Of a stretch of DNA of 18,993 nt, positions 7,856 to 18,400 are shown one piece after another. Numbering within the stretch: the stretch's first letter is position 1; each line of letters opens with the position of its first letter. The position numbers were made by a program, and so were the translations under genes. The stretch lies in contig CAMTFK010000074.1 of assembly GCA_947071285.1 (NCBI GenBank), forward strand, positions 1 through 18,993. The letters run 5' to 3'. Below the pieces are notes generated by a model. That model had not been told where the DNA came from and did no database searches. It was given only the letters and a program-made list of their open reading frames with translations. This DNA is from an uncultured Bacteroides sp. (lineage in GTDB: Bacteria > Bacteroidota > Bacteroidia > Bacteroidales > Bacteroidaceae).

Positions 7856-10800
7856 ATGAAAAACACACTAATCAGCTTATTATTTTTATTATTTCCAATC
7901 ATAGTCTATGGGCAGTCCTGTAAATTGTTCACTGTAGACAGAGAACTGGCCTGCAGCTTAATCAATGAAATATTCCAAGACAGAAATGGGATGATATGGA
8001 TTGCCACAGAAGACGGTCTGAACCGATATGACGGAACAAAATTCACAGTCTACAAACACAAAACAGAAGACAAGCACTCCCTGTGTCACAACTATGTACG
8101 TACATTGGCAGAAGATAGCCGGGGACACCTGTTGGTAGGTACTCACACAGGTATTCAAGTGTACGATCCGGCACGGGATAACTTTAGTCCTCAGGCCAAA
8201 TGGAAAAATGGAGAAGTATTCAATAGCAATATTATCGATATATTAGAACGAAAGAATGGGGAGATATGGGTCACGGGTAATCAGTTATGTTCGCTCTCCA
8301 TCAATGAAGATGAACTTACCGTAGATAGTCTCAACCTTCCTATCCCTATGTATGCCACTGATTACATAATTGAAGATAGTAATCAAAATATTTGGATGAG
8401 CAAAGGAGAAAATGGAATTTACCGCCTTACTCCCGACAACCAAGTGAAACACTATCTGACACAGGAAAAAGGAATAACTATCATTGACCTATGCCGAGAC
8501 CAAAACGACAACATTTATGCAGGAGCTATGGGCAAAGGACTGTTAAAATATGATAGAACCTCCGATTCCTTTATTTCCATTCCCTGCAAAGGAGAAGAAA
8601 ACCTGCCCATCAAAACACTTTGTTCCGTTAGTCCGGATGAACTATACATCGGAACAGACGGTAAAGGAGTTAAACTCTTCAATAACAACGAACAAATAAT
8701 TACAGACTATCTTTTCGACAATACTTATTTCAATCCCCAGACCTCCAAAGTACATTCCATTCTAAAAGACAATGCCCAAAACCTCTGGCTTGCCATATAT
8801 CAGAAAGGAGTGATCATGATTCCTTCCCAGACGAACGGTTTCAAGTATATAGGTCACAAATCTATTAACAAGAATATAATCGGATCCAGTTGTATTACTT
8901 CGTTCTGCCGTGACCATGAAGGCGTATTATGGATTGGAACAGACAATGACGGTATTTATGGCATTACCAAAAATCTCACCCAAAAAGTACATTATTCTCC
9001 CACTAATGATGAGTGGTCTCTTCCCTCCACCATACTCAACTTGTATGAGGATTCGGACAATAATCTATGGTTCGGCTCCTTCACCAAAGGCATGGGAAAA
9101 CTGGACAGACAGACTGGCAGGTGCTCTTATCTAAAAGAACTGTCAGACGAAAACGGCAAGTTTGTGCAGCGTGTATATGGTTTTGCTGAAGACCAGGACA
9201 AGCGTTTGTGGATAGCGACTATGGGGGCCGGGCTATTTTATTATAATATAAAAACCAAACAATTAAACTATCCTTCTGAAGTAAACGAACATGTTAGCAA
9301 ATGGATCAACTGCCTATTTCAATCCAGCGATAATAAACTATATGCAGGCACATACGATGGAGTGACCTACATAGATCTTGCTACTGATAAATTCAAAAGT
9401 CATACCCTACTGGAGCATCACATCGTTTTTTCCATATATGAGGACGGAGAGAAATTGATTTGGATAGGGACTTCCGACGGTCTGTCCTGTTGGGATCCCA
9501 ACAACAAGAAACTCATAAACTATACCGTGAAGGACGGCCTCCCCGGCAATACAGTTTATGCCATCCAAGGTGACGAGCAGGGATATCTGTGGATAAGTAC
9601 TAATGCCGGTATTACGCAGTTTCACAAAGATAGCCATCAATTCATCAACTATTATGTAAGTGACGGACTGCAAGGCAATGAATTTAATAAGAACGCTTCA
9701 CTGAAAGACACCGATGGCACCCTGTGGTTTGGTGGAATGAACGGAGTCACTTATTTTAATCCAAAAGAAATCACTAATCCTGCCCAAAAATGGAATATAC
9801 GCATCACAGACTTTTATTTACACAACTGTCCGGTCAAAAAGGGCATGTTGTCTGGCAGACATGAAATTATAGATCGCCCCGTGTTCGAGGCGGAAAATTT
9901 TCATTTATCTCATAAAGATAATTCTTTCAGCATAGAGTTCTCGACCCTGGAACTGAACTGCCCTGAACGAATTGTTTACCACTACACCATGAATGATGAC
10001 AAATGGTCTAGTTTGCCTGCAGGAACTAACCGAGTTTCGTTCAGCAACCTGGCACCGGGCACCTATCATTTTCGCGTAAAAGCCATAGATTATATGACAG
10101 AATCGAATATCAAAGCTATCACTATATACATATCACCCGCATGGTGGGCTACAGGATGGGCCTGGCTGTTTTACTTTTTAGTCATAGCAAGCTGCATTTA
10201 TTATATTATTCTACAAATATACCATCGTTACCGTATCCGACAGGAAATGATGAAACACATGCACGCAGAGCAAATAAACGAAGCCAAACTTCAATTCTTT
10301 ATCAACATATCACATGAAATCCGCACACCGATGTCGCTCATCATTAGTCCACTACAGAAACTAATCTATAGCGATCCTGACAACGAGCGGCAAAAAAATT
10401 ATCATATTATCTATCGCAATGCCAAACGGATTCTGACACTCATAAACCAACTAATGGATATCCGCAAGATAGATAAAGGTCAGATGATACTCACTTTCCG
10501 ACGGACGGACATTATCCCATTCATCAGTAATCTGTGCGACACCTTTGCCCAACCAGCAGAAGAGAAAAAGATTACCCTTAACTTCCACCATCCGGAAAAC
10601 AACACACAGGAATTATGGATAGATCCAGATAATTTTGATAAGATTATCCTAAATATCCTATTCAATGCCTTCAAATTCACTCCCGAAGGAGGGAAAGTAG
10701 ATATCAGCCTGTACACAAAGGAGGACCCACACACATCAGGTCCTCTGAAACACTATGTGGAAATCATCATAGCAGACAGCGGAATAGGCATTCCTCCACA

Positions 10801-11938
10801 AGAAGCCGAACATATATTCGACCGCTTCTATCAAATACGGGGCAGTATGAACAGTATGAATACCGGAACTGGTATAGGTTTGCATCTCACCCGCTCATTG
10901 GTAGAACTGCACCATGGAACCATCCATGTGGAAAACAATCCGGAAAATCAATCAGGATGCCGGTTCATCATACATCTACCCATCGGATGCGAACATCTAC
11001 TCCCTGAGGAAATGGAAAGTGCAGAAAGCGGTGTTCCAACACTTTCACATGAACATCCGGTTGTGACAATGCCACCTGCCACCACTACCCAAGAGACAAA
11101 CTCTCCACAGAAATCCCGCACTGCATACCGCATCCTTATTGTAGAAGATGATGATGAAATACGCCACTACATCTGTAGAGAACTGTCCGCAGAATTCCAC
11201 ACTGCCGAAAGTAAAGACGGCAAAGAAGCATTAGACATGGTGTTCAAGTTTATGCCGCATCTTGTAATCAGTGATGTTATGATGCCACATATGGACGGCT
11301 TCACACTATGCCGGAAAATAAAACAAAACGTCAATTTGAACCATATCCCTGTTATCCTTCTCACAGCCAGAGTAAGAGAAGAAGACAACCTGAAAGGTTT
11401 GGAAAACGGAGCTGACGCATATATCACCAAACCCTTCAGCATTGAAATTTTAAAAAGGACAGCTTTTAATCTGATACATGGACGCGAAATAACACATATC
11501 ACACAACAGGGACAACAAAGACAAGAAGAACTGTTGGAAAAAATAGAATGTGACTCCCCTGACGAAAAGCTGATAGAACGGATTATGAAAATCATAAATA
11601 AGAATCTGGGAAACCAGGATTTCACGGTAGAAATGTTAGCCAAAGAAGCAGGAATAAGCCGCGGACATTTGCATCGCAAACTAAAGGAACTCACGAATCA
11701 GACTACACGCGATTTTATTCGTAATACCCGGCTGAAACAAGCTGCAAGTATGTTATCAGAAAAACGCTATTCCATTAATAAAATAGCCGAATTGACGGGT
11801 TTTGCAAACCCAAACAATTTTTCAACCGCCTTTAAAGAATTATACGGAATATACCCAACTGTATATATGAAAGAACACATAGAAAAGAAAGAGCCAGCCC
11901 TGTCTTCGACGGATGAAAAGAATACAAATATACAATAA
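7856..11938 (+). CDS. Hybrid two-component system (HTCS) sensor kinase/response regulator of a PUL
   Basis: A 1360-residue membrane protein joining a complete two-component system in one chain. In order: signal peptide (1-20, ending VYGQ); periplasmic two-component-regulator-propeller repeats to about residue 670, with many blades of the type MIWIATEDGLNRYDG; a Y_Y_Y domain (about 680-755, FSIEFSTLELN to YHFRVKAID); a transmembrane helix (about 765-790); HisKA with phospho-acceptor H820 in SHEIRTP; HATPase with NILFNAFKFTPEGG, DSGIGIPP and GTGIGLHL (about 915-1035); a receiver domain (about 1091-1210) with EDDDE, phospho-acceptor D1140 in VISDVMMP and the KPF lysine; and an AraC-type HTH (about 1255-1345). 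Family members bind a glycan fragment in the periplasm and activate the adjacent PUL, here most likely susC-susD. All catalytic motifs look intact. The ATG at 7856 is chosen over an upstream TTG because it starts a normal signal peptide. Confidence 0.96.
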   Translation: MKNTLISLLFLLFPIIVYGQSCKLFTVDRELACSLINEIFQDRNGMIWIATEDGLNRYDGTKFTVYKHKTEDKHSLCHNYVRTLAEDSRGHLLVGTHTGIQVYDPARDNFSPQAKWKNGEVFNSNIIDILERKNGEIWVTGNQLCSLSINEDELTVDSLNLPIPMYATDYIIEDSNQNIWMSKGENGIYRLTPDNQVKHYLTQEKGITIIDLCRDQNDNIYAGAMGKGLLKYDRTSDSFISIPCKGEENLPIKTLCSVSPDELYIGTDGKGVKLFNNNEQIITDYLFDNTYFNPQTSKVHSILKDNAQNLWLAIYQKGVIMIPSQTNGFKYIGHKSINKNIIGSSCITSFCRDHEGVLWIGTDNDGIYGITKNLTQKVHYSPTNDEWSLPSTILNLYEDSDNNLWFGSFTKGMGKLDRQTGRCSYLKELSDENGKFVQRVYGFAEDQDKRLWIATMGAGLFYYNIKTKQLNYPSEVNEHVSKWINCLFQSSDNKLYAGTYDGVTYIDLATDKFKSHTLLEHHIVFSIYEDGEKLIWIGTSDGLSCWDPNNKKLINYTVKDGLPGNTVYAIQGDEQGYLWISTNAGITQFHKDSHQFINYYVSDGLQGNEFNKNASLKDTDGTLWFGGMNGVTYFNPKEITNPAQKWNIRITDFYLHNCPVKKGMLSGRHEIIDRPVFEAENFHLSHKDNSFSIEFSTLELNCPERIVYHYTMNDDKWSSLPAGTNRVSFSNLAPGTYHFRVKAIDYMTESNIKAITIYISPAWWATGWAWLFYFLVIASCIYYIILQIYHRYRIRQEMMKHMHAEQINEAKLQFFINISHEIRTPMSLIISPLQKLIYSDPDNERQKNYHIIYRNAKRILTLINQLMDIRKIDKGQMILTFRRTDIIPFISNLCDTFAQPAEEKKITLNFHHPENNTQELWIDPDNFDKIILNILFNAFKFTPEGGKVDISLYTKEDPHTSGPLKHYVEIIIADSGIGIPPQEAEHIFDRFYQIRGSMNSMNTGTGIGLHLTRSLVELHHGTIHVENNPENQSGCRFIIHLPIGCEHLLPEEMESAESGVPTLSHEHPVVTMPPATTTQETNSPQKSRTAYRILIVEDDDEIRHYICRELSAEFHTAESKDGKEALDMVFKFMPHLVISDVMMPHMDGFTLCRKIKQNVNLNHIPVILLTARVREEDNLKGLENGADAYITKPFSIEILKRTAFNLIHGREITHITQQGQQRQEELLEKIECDSPDEKLIERIMKIINKNLGNQDFTVEMLAKEAGISRGHLHRKLKELTNQTTRDFIRNTRLKQAASMLSEKRYSINKIAELTGFANPNNFSTAFKELYGIYPTVYMKEHIEKKEPALSSTDEKNTNIQ

Positions 11939-11943
11939 TCCAA

Positions 11944-11977
11944 GCTGCCCGAAAAGTCTGATTACTTTTCGGGCAGC
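11944..11977. terminator. Strong hairpin terminator after the HTCS gene
   Basis: A perfect 14-bp stem (11944-11957 with 11964-11977, arms GCTGCCCGAAAAGT and its complement) with a 6-nt loop, starting five bases after the HTCS stop. It lies between converging transcripts. Neither side has a long T-run, but the AAAAG/CTTTT part inside the stem is common in bidirectional terminators. It probably stops the HTCS transcript and perhaps the minus-strand PUL transcript. Confidence 0.85.
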
Positions 11978-11989
11978 CTCAGCAATGAA

Positions 11990-12169
11990 TTATTTATCCA
12001 TAGCAGCCTGCTTTCTAAAAAATTCCGTCATATTCTTGAAAGTCTGCTCATTGAAAGTTATAGGGCCATGCTGTCCCTGAGGTACAGAGATAAAACCCTC
12101 CAATCGTCCTTTTGCACTTAAGGCATCTTTGAAGAAAATACTCTGACAATAGGGAACCACCCCAAAAGT
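11990..12169 (-). pseudogene. C-terminal remnant of an alpha/beta-hydrolase (acetyl-esterase-like)
   Basis: On the minus strand, codons from 12169 to the TAA at 11992-11990 encode 59 residues with no start codon in a sensible place and an in-frame stop (12172-12170) just upstream. The peptide contains VVPYCQSIFFKDALSAKG and ISVPQGQHGPITFNEQTF. This matches the last part of secreted alpha/beta-hydrolase esterases, in which D-x-VVPY carries the catalytic aspartate and GxHG the catalytic histidine. Here the histidine is kept, the aspartate position reads phenylalanine, and the whole nucleophile half is absent, so it cannot be a working enzyme. It lies 3' of the CE1 esterase on the same strand, as a former next gene in the PUL operon would. 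The deletion junction is probably near 12160. Assignment is from motif memory, not a search. Confidence 0.75.
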
Positions 12170-12225
12170 TTACTTATAAAAGATATCCGGTCACTATTCA
12201 CACACTTTATCAGGTAAATCCCTGA

Positions 12226-13374
12226 TTATTTAAAAAGAAGTTGAGCAAACTCATTCAACGCTCTGCGCCATGTGAGCCATTCATGAGCCGTATCAGGAGA
12301 TTCATAATACACATATTTAATCCCCTGTTTATCCAGCATCTGCCGGAAGGCCTTCACTACTCCGGGAAAAGGATGCGGTTCGGCTGTACCAAGTCCCAGA
12401 AAAAAAACTTTAAACTGAGCGTTTACAGCCTTACCATTTTTAAACTTCCCATCAAGAAAAGTAGTTGCATCCAGTGGTTCAATGCTCGGATAATTCGACG
12501 TACCACTGAAACCACCATAATAGGCAAAATCACCAGGATGATTCATGGCAATACGCATGGTCTGGTTAGCTCCCATCGATAATCCCGCAATAGCCCGATT
12601 CTCACAATTGGATAAGGTACGGAATTTCATATCAATCATCGGGATAACTTCATTCATCAGCACCTCTTCAAAAATAGAAGCACCAAAAGGCGATTTTTCA
12701 TCAGGCTTTGTGGCATATCCATTATCCATTACCACCAACATAGGAACTGCCTTCCCGGCAGCAATCAGATTATCCAAAATCAAATTGGCCTTTCCTTGTC
12801 TTCCCCATCCCGTTTCGTCCTCAAAACTGCCATGTTGCAGATAAAGTACCGGATAACGTTTTTCTTTATTATCGCTATATCCTGCCGGGGTATAAACAAA
12901 ACAACGTCTCCATGCTTTGGTCAGGTCAGAATAATAATTCATTTCACTCAACAAGCCATGAGGAACATTTTTCAAAGCATAGAAATCTGCATCATGAGCC
13001 GGGATTTCTATACCACTGCCCCAACGACCCGCTCCATAGAAATAAATCGTACCCGGATCGGGAACAGATGCCCCATCCACATTCAATTGATAATAATGAA
13101 AACCCTCCTGTTGCGGAGCGGATTCTCCTGTCCATACACCTTTTTCATCCTCAACAAGATCATACTTCACGCCACCCAGATCAAGCTGTACTTTCTTTGC
13201 CTCGGGTGCTGAAATCTGCACACGAACTCTACGTTCCGAATTGACTTGAGGATAAATCCTTCCCGGCTGGTTCACCTCCGAAGGTTTGAAATCCTCTACC
13301 GTCTGTGCAAAAGACGGTAAGCCTACACTTACCGTCCATACCATCATACTCCAAAATAAAATTTGTTTCTTCAT
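12226..13374 (-). CDS. CE1-type carbohydrate esterase (feruloyl/acetyl esterase-like) with N-terminal E-set domain
   Basis: A 382-residue secreted esterase. Residues 1-23 are a signal peptide ending in SFAQ. Residues about 35-120 form an immunoglobulin-like E-set domain (RRVRVQISAPEAKKVQLDL), as in Bacteroidota CE1 esterases. The rest is an alpha/beta-hydrolase of the esterase D / CE1 type: YPVLYLQHGSFEDETGW forms the oxyanion region, GLSMG carries nucleophile S266, and DTAHEWLTWRR carries catalytic H364. I did not fix the catalytic acid. Such enzymes remove feruloyl or acetyl groups from xylan side chains, outside the cell or in the periplasm; the exact ester cannot be told from sequence. 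It lies 319 bp downstream of susD on the same strand, with a possible promoter of its own, and is convergent with the HTCS gene. The hydrolase remnant follows it. The gene appears intact. Confidence 0.9.
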   Translation of the reverse strand: MKKQILFWSMMVWTVSVGLPSFAQTVEDFKPSEVNQPGRIYPQVNSERRVRVQISAPEAKKVQLDLGGVKYDLVEDEKGVWTGESAPQQEGFHYYQLNVDGASVPDPGTIYFYGAGRWGSGIEIPAHDADFYALKNVPHGLLSEMNYYSDLTKAWRRCFVYTPAGYSDNKEKRYPVLYLQHGSFEDETGWGRQGKANLILDNLIAAGKAVPMLVVMDNGYATKPDEKSPFGASIFEEVLMNEVIPMIDMKFRTLSNCENRAIAGLSMGANQTMRIAMNHPGDFAYYGGFSGTSNYPSIEPLDATTFLDGKFKNGKAVNAQFKVFFLGLGTAEPHPFPGVVKAFRQMLDKQGIKYVYYESPDTAHEWLTWRRALNEFAQLLFK

Positions 13375-13462
13375 ATAAAGTAGAAATAATTTCTTAAATA
13401 AATTCGGTAAACTTCATTCACACATAAGTTTTTTATTTTTCATGCTGATTCTATATTTCCAA

Positions 13463-13493
13463 TAAACATAATAATTTAATCTAATTCATACAA
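13463..13493 (-). promoter_or_regulatory. Possible promoter of the CE1 esterase gene
   Basis: On the minus strand a TTG (13493-13491) lies 20 bp before TATGTTTA (13470-13463), one base away from the TAnnTTTG -7 consensus. The spacing is that of Bacteroides -33/-7 promoters. It would give a leader of about 80 nt to the ATG at 13374. The surrounding sequence is very AT-rich, so a chance match is possible. Confidence 0.35.
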
Positions 13494-13559
13494 TTTAGAA
13501 TGTACTTTTTTATTCTTTTACTATTGAAACAATAAAAGAAACTATATAGTGAAAAGTAA

Positions 13560-13583
13560 GATTCTCGTCTCACGACGAAAATC
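13560..13583 (-). terminator. Putative terminator after susD
   Basis: On the minus strand a stem of 4 bp plus 5 bp, separated by one mismatch (GATTTTCGTC against GACGAGAATC), closes a GTGA loop and is followed by the T-rich TTACTTTTCAC. It lies about 110 bp after the susD stop. It would separate the susC-susD transcript, wholly or partly, from the esterase. Confidence 0.5.
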
Positions 13584-13693
13584 TCACCAACATACCTATT
13601 GGAACAACACAACCACCTAACCTTCATAAGCCCATTCTGATTGCAGTGCTGTTTCTTGAGACTTATGTGTGTTGTCAAACAATCAATATTTAA

Positions 13694-15430
13694 TTACTTC
13701 GTTGCCCATCCGTTAAGTTGATGAAGTTCTTTGTTTAAGTCTATAACATCTTTAGGGAATGGGAAGTATTCATGTTTACCCTTTACAAAGCCATAAGAAC
13801 TTGCAGGTAAGTTTTGGTCTACTGATAAAGGATGAGTCAACTCAGCACGTAGATGATGCTCTTTTCCATAGTACGATGTACCTTGGATAAAGAAGTCGTC
13901 ATACAGTTGCGGAACCTGGTCAACAACAGCATCCTGACACTCTTTAGCAATGCCCCAACGAACTATATCATGGAAACGGCAAGTCTCAAACCAAAGTTCG
14001 TACTGCTTTTCATCGCGAAGAGTCTGAATTGTGAGTTCTGTTTCAGGAGCTTCTGCACGTTTCTGAATAGCATTAAGATATTTTTTACCTTCAGCCACAT
14101 TACCTGTTTCAAGACAAGCCTCTGCATAAAGAAGATATGCTTCAGCCAAACGAGCTATACGGAATGATGTGGAGTTGTGAGTATCACTGATAGACATATT
14201 ACGGTCATTAGGAGATTCTATATTCTTGACTTCCATATATATGCCATGTGAAAACAAACCATCTGTACTCTTAATACCACGTTTCGGATCTTTCTTCTTC
14301 TCGTCAAGAGATATCTCATTTCCGTTGGCATCGAAATCACTTTCCCAACCGCAGAGCTTAGAATCATACAAGAACTCATCAGGGGTCAGGAAGGTAGCCT
14401 TACGACGTGGACCGTCACCATCGTTTTTGTACATCTTCTCGGCAAACTTCCAGTTGATGGCTCCACCACCCCAACCATCGTTTGCACCGCAGATAGTAGC
14501 ACGAGAACCCAAACGGTCATAACGCCAGTTCAATACATTGTTGACCATCCAACCTCCACGGTAAATATTATTCCAGAAACCTTTATCGATATTGCCGAAA
14601 CAATTAGCTTCGAAGATTTTCTCCTCACAACCATTTCCTTCAACATGGAACAGGTCACGGAAACGATTTCCCGGAACAAGTGCATAGTTAGGAGATTCAA
14701 CCAAAGGCTTAAGATTTTTCTCTGCACGAGCCATATCGCCGGCGAATACAGCAGACTTACCTGCTACGAAATATGCAAAGCCCTTTGTAACTTTAAATGC
14801 GCCTTCTACATCATTAGGACCTTTACGGTCATCCAAATCCTTAACAGCTTCTTCACACTCAGTAGCACACCATTCAAGCAGAGATTTCTGGCTTTCGACA
14901 TTTGTTGGCTTGTCATCGGCACCAAGCAGTTTGTCTACTTTTGGAGGACATTGGAATGTGAGAGCAGCCATCATGTGACAATAAGCACGTAATACGCGAG
15001 CCTCTGCAACACAACGAGCCATAACTGTACTTACATCCGGGTCTACATATGTTATTACAAGGTTACTTGCATAAATAGATTTATAGTAACGCTGATACAA
15101 TTCTTTTAGAGCAGCGTTGCCTGTATCATAGCGGAACTCATCGAATACACGCATATCCATGTGGTCAGTATAATTTGTACCAGCAGAGAAAACATCATCT
15201 GCCGAATAATTGAGTAAAGTGAACTGCGGCTGATAGATTCCGACAGATGCACATACATTGTCAAGGAATTGTGCATAAGCAGCAGTCATAGCATCAACAG
15301 CATCTTGGTCGGTTTTATAGAAGTTGTCAGTAGAGCTAACAGCCTTTTGCTCAATATTCAAACGACTTTCATCGCAAGATGTGCAGAACAGTGCGGCACA
15401 TACCGCAAATGAATATATATATTTTTTCAT
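13694..15430 (-). CDS. SusD/RagB-family outer-membrane nutrient-binding lipoprotein
   Basis: A 578-residue surface lipoprotein that forms the lid over its SusC partner and binds glycan before import. The signal peptide ends in FCTSC with lipidated C19, followed by DES; acidic residues just after the cysteine agree with the Bacteroides lipoprotein surface-export signal. The N-terminal part (DNFYKTDQDAVDAMTAAYAQ and following) and the SusD-like C-terminal domain are clear, the latter from RLAEAYLLYAEACLETG, ELWFETCRFHDIVRWG and the closing EYFPFPKDVIDLN. Length is normal for SusD homologues (about 500-650). It starts 23 bp after the susC stop, so the two are co-transcribed. Binding specificity cannot be read from the sequence; the nearby esterase suggests an acylated plant polysaccharide. 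Confidence 0.96.
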   Translation of the reverse strand: MKKYIYSFAVCAALFCTSCDESRLNIEQKAVSSTDNFYKTDQDAVDAMTAAYAQFLDNVCASVGIYQPQFTLLNYSADDVFSAGTNYTDHMDMRVFDEFRYDTGNAALKELYQRYYKSIYASNLVITYVDPDVSTVMARCVAEARVLRAYCHMMAALTFQCPPKVDKLLGADDKPTNVESQKSLLEWCATECEEAVKDLDDRKGPNDVEGAFKVTKGFAYFVAGKSAVFAGDMARAEKNLKPLVESPNYALVPGNRFRDLFHVEGNGCEEKIFEANCFGNIDKGFWNNIYRGGWMVNNVLNWRYDRLGSRATICGANDGWGGGAINWKFAEKMYKNDGDGPRRKATFLTPDEFLYDSKLCGWESDFDANGNEISLDEKKKDPKRGIKSTDGLFSHGIYMEVKNIESPNDRNMSISDTHNSTSFRIARLAEAYLLYAEACLETGNVAEGKKYLNAIQKRAEAPETELTIQTLRDEKQYELWFETCRFHDIVRWGIAKECQDAVVDQVPQLYDDFFIQGTSYYGKEHHLRAELTHPLSVDQNLPASSYGFVKGKHEYFPFPKDVIDLNKELHQLNGWATK

Positions 15431-15453
15431 TTTTATCAGTATTAATGGTTGGT

Positions 15454-18400
15454 TTAGAATGTTACGTTAAGACCAAATGTCATCTTGCGCATTGTAGGAT
15501 ATGCACCGGCATCAAGACCTACATTATTACCACTTCTTGAAGCAATTTCAGGGTCAAGACCTGGATAAGATGTAAATGTGAAGAAGTCGTCAAGTGACAC
15601 ATAAGCACGAAGATTCTCTATAAATACCTTTTTTGTGATAGACTTTGGCAATGTGTATCCTAACTGCAATTGCTTAATCTTGAAGTATGATCCATCAAAT
15701 ACAAGAGCAGAAGATGACCAGTAAATTTTATCACCTGCAATTGTGTTAAGATTAGGCATATTCCCCTTCTTGGCTTCATCATAGAAATGCTTGGAGATAT
15801 TATTGTAGCCTGTACGATACATACCGTAGTAGACATCATTTCCTACTGTACCTGTACCGAATACCGAGAAATCGAAACCCTTGTACTCAAGGTTGATTGT
15901 AATACCATATGTAAAATCAGGAATACCTTTACCGATATTGAATTGATCTTCATCACCCGGAGTTAATGTCTCATTACCTTCTTTGTCAAGATAAAGAGGC
16001 TGCCCTTCAGAATTCTTACCTACATATTTGTAACCACGCATATACCATACCGGCATACCTTGTTCGAAGTTAGTGTATATAGTAGAGTTTGCACCTGAGA
16101 TACTTCCACCCGAGATACGTGTGATACGATCATCAAGGTAAGTTACTTCATTCTTCAATGTTGCGAAGTTACCTGATACTGAGTAATTCAGTTTACCTAT
16201 GTTACCTTTATAAGATGCTTCAAATTCAAAACCTTTGTTCTGTACCTCACCTGCATTAATCATCTGTGAAGATACACCTGTCTCAGGCAAACATGGAGCA
16301 TCTACAAGAAGGTCTTTGGTAGTTTTCTTATAGTAGTCCATGCTGATTGTCAAAGCATCATTGAACAAACGTAAATCAAGACCGAAGTCCAACTGGTCGG
16401 AAGTTTCCCAAGTAAGGTTAGGATTAGCCAAACCACTTGGCATAGAACCATTTGTAACAGTTGTACCATTACCATATTGATACCACTGACCGCCGGTTGC
16501 AATAGAAGAAGAATACTTATAACCGTTAAGTACGTTGATATTACCGTTACGCCCCCAAGATGCGCGCATCTTGGCAAATGAAACAATGTTATCGGAAACT
16601 AAATCTTTAAAGAATTTTTCGTTGCTGAGTGTCCAACCTGCTGATAATGACGGGAAGTACCCCCAACGTTTATCTGCCGGAAGTTTTGAAGTATCGAATG
16701 CATCAGCACGGAAATTGGCTTGTAAGCTATAGCGATCGTCATAAGTATATCCTAAACGACCAAAGTATGAGATGCTTGAAGACTTGCTTGGTATTCCGCT
16801 GAATGTGCGAGAAACCTTATCTGATACAAGTACACAATCCAAGTAACGGAAATTTTCTTCGTATGAAGAAAGCAATTCTTCACCTGATGCACCTGCTGTC
16901 GTACCGTTGCTTTCGCTCTGGATATACGACATACCTGCCATTGCCGAAATGCTGTGCTTGCCGATTGAAGTCATGTAGTTAGCAAAGTTCTCCCACTGAT
17001 AGTATAGACCGGTGCTTGTAGTCTGGCTGATAGAGTACTTGGTATCACTTACACGACCAGTTACATAGTAAGGTTCTGCATAGCTGTAAGTATTACCCTG
17101 AGTAATGCGAGTACCAAAACGAGAAGTAAATGTAAAGCCCTTGAATGGGGTCAAGTTTGCGAAGAATGTACTATGTACATTGATGCCGCCATTTTTATTA
17201 TTAGCATTCTTATCGCGCTGTGCAAATGGAGTACCACCGGCAAGTTCTGTATTGAAGTATGAAGTAGCGTACATACCCTTATCATCGCCATAGAAACGAT
17301 AGTTTGTATCAGAAGTGCCATTCTGAACTGCATCATAGACAGAACCTGTGGCAGCAAGATACTGGCTGCGGTCTGTCCAGTGTGTAGGAGTAAGAGGATC
17401 CATGACAAGAAGCATTTCAAAAGCAGAACCATAACCATATTCTGATACACTGCCTTTACGCCATTTCTCTATAGAAGTATTGGTACCTACTTGCAACCAG
17501 GGTTTTATTTTATAATCAGCATTGATCTGAGCAGTTAAACGTTCGTAGTAGTCGTTTTTGCCTTTTACGATACCGTCCTGATTAACGTATGTGAGGTTTG
17601 CAAAATACTGTCCCTTGTCATTACTACCCTGAAATGAAAAAGAGTGCTGCTTGCTCCAAGAAGTTCCCATAAATTCGTCGAACCAATTCGTATCTGTATT
17701 TGGATCCCAATTATAGTCGCGAATAGCATCCGACATAGCAGCCTCGACGTTATATCCTTGCATGCCCATCCAGTCCTTGAATTCTTCTGCATTCAGCAAT
17801 TGTGGTACATGTCCAAGTTGGTTCATAGTATAACGTGCATTATATGTAATCTTGCCGGTACCTTTGTCCCCTCCATTTTTGGTTGTGATAAGTACTACAC
17901 CATTACCTGCTTCAGAACCATAGATTGCTGCGGAAGCAGCATCTTTCAATACTTCCATAGACTCAATCAAGCTCGGATCAAGATACTGGATGCTTGAAAC
18001 TTTCAAACCATCTACAATCAAGAGAGGACCAATATTTCCAGAATTAGAAGAATAGCCACGTACACGGATTTCAGCACCGCTACCCGGAGCGCCTGATGAG
18101 TTCAATATTTGAATACCTGCGGCTTTACCTTGAAGAGCAGCGGCAGCATCGGTTGTTGCCAAACCTTTAAGGTCTTTAGAGTTTACAGAGGCAACAGCGC
18201 CTGTCAAGTCACTTTTGCGCTGAACACCATAACCTACAACCACAACTTCATCAAGCATTTTTGTATCTTCTTCCAAACGAAAGTTGATTATGCTACGACC
18301 ATCGACTTTAACAGTCTGTGTTTTGTAGCCTATAAAAGAAACGGTAAGAGTAGCATTACTGTTATTCACCTGAATAGAGTAATTACCATCGAGATCGGTA

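Larger units (their letters stand above)
13375..13693. other. Intergenic region between susD and the esterase gene
   Basis: A 319-bp AT-rich gap. It holds the stem-loop at 13560-13583, a weaker bulged AT-rich inverted repeat at 13513-13540, and a possible esterase promoter at 13463-13493. A 65-codon open frame here begins with TTG and crosses the stem-loop; I do not regard it as a gene. Nothing recognisable is left of any coding sequence. Confidence 0.6.

Noticed and set aside
12209..12226. ATCAGG/CCTGAT hairpin as esterase terminator
   Set aside because: The stem is only 6 bp, touches the stop codon and is not followed by a T-run on the minus strand; too weak to call.
13481..13678. 65-codon minus-strand frame after susD
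   Set aside because: It starts with TTG, crosses the likely terminator hairpin and shows no homology that I recognise.
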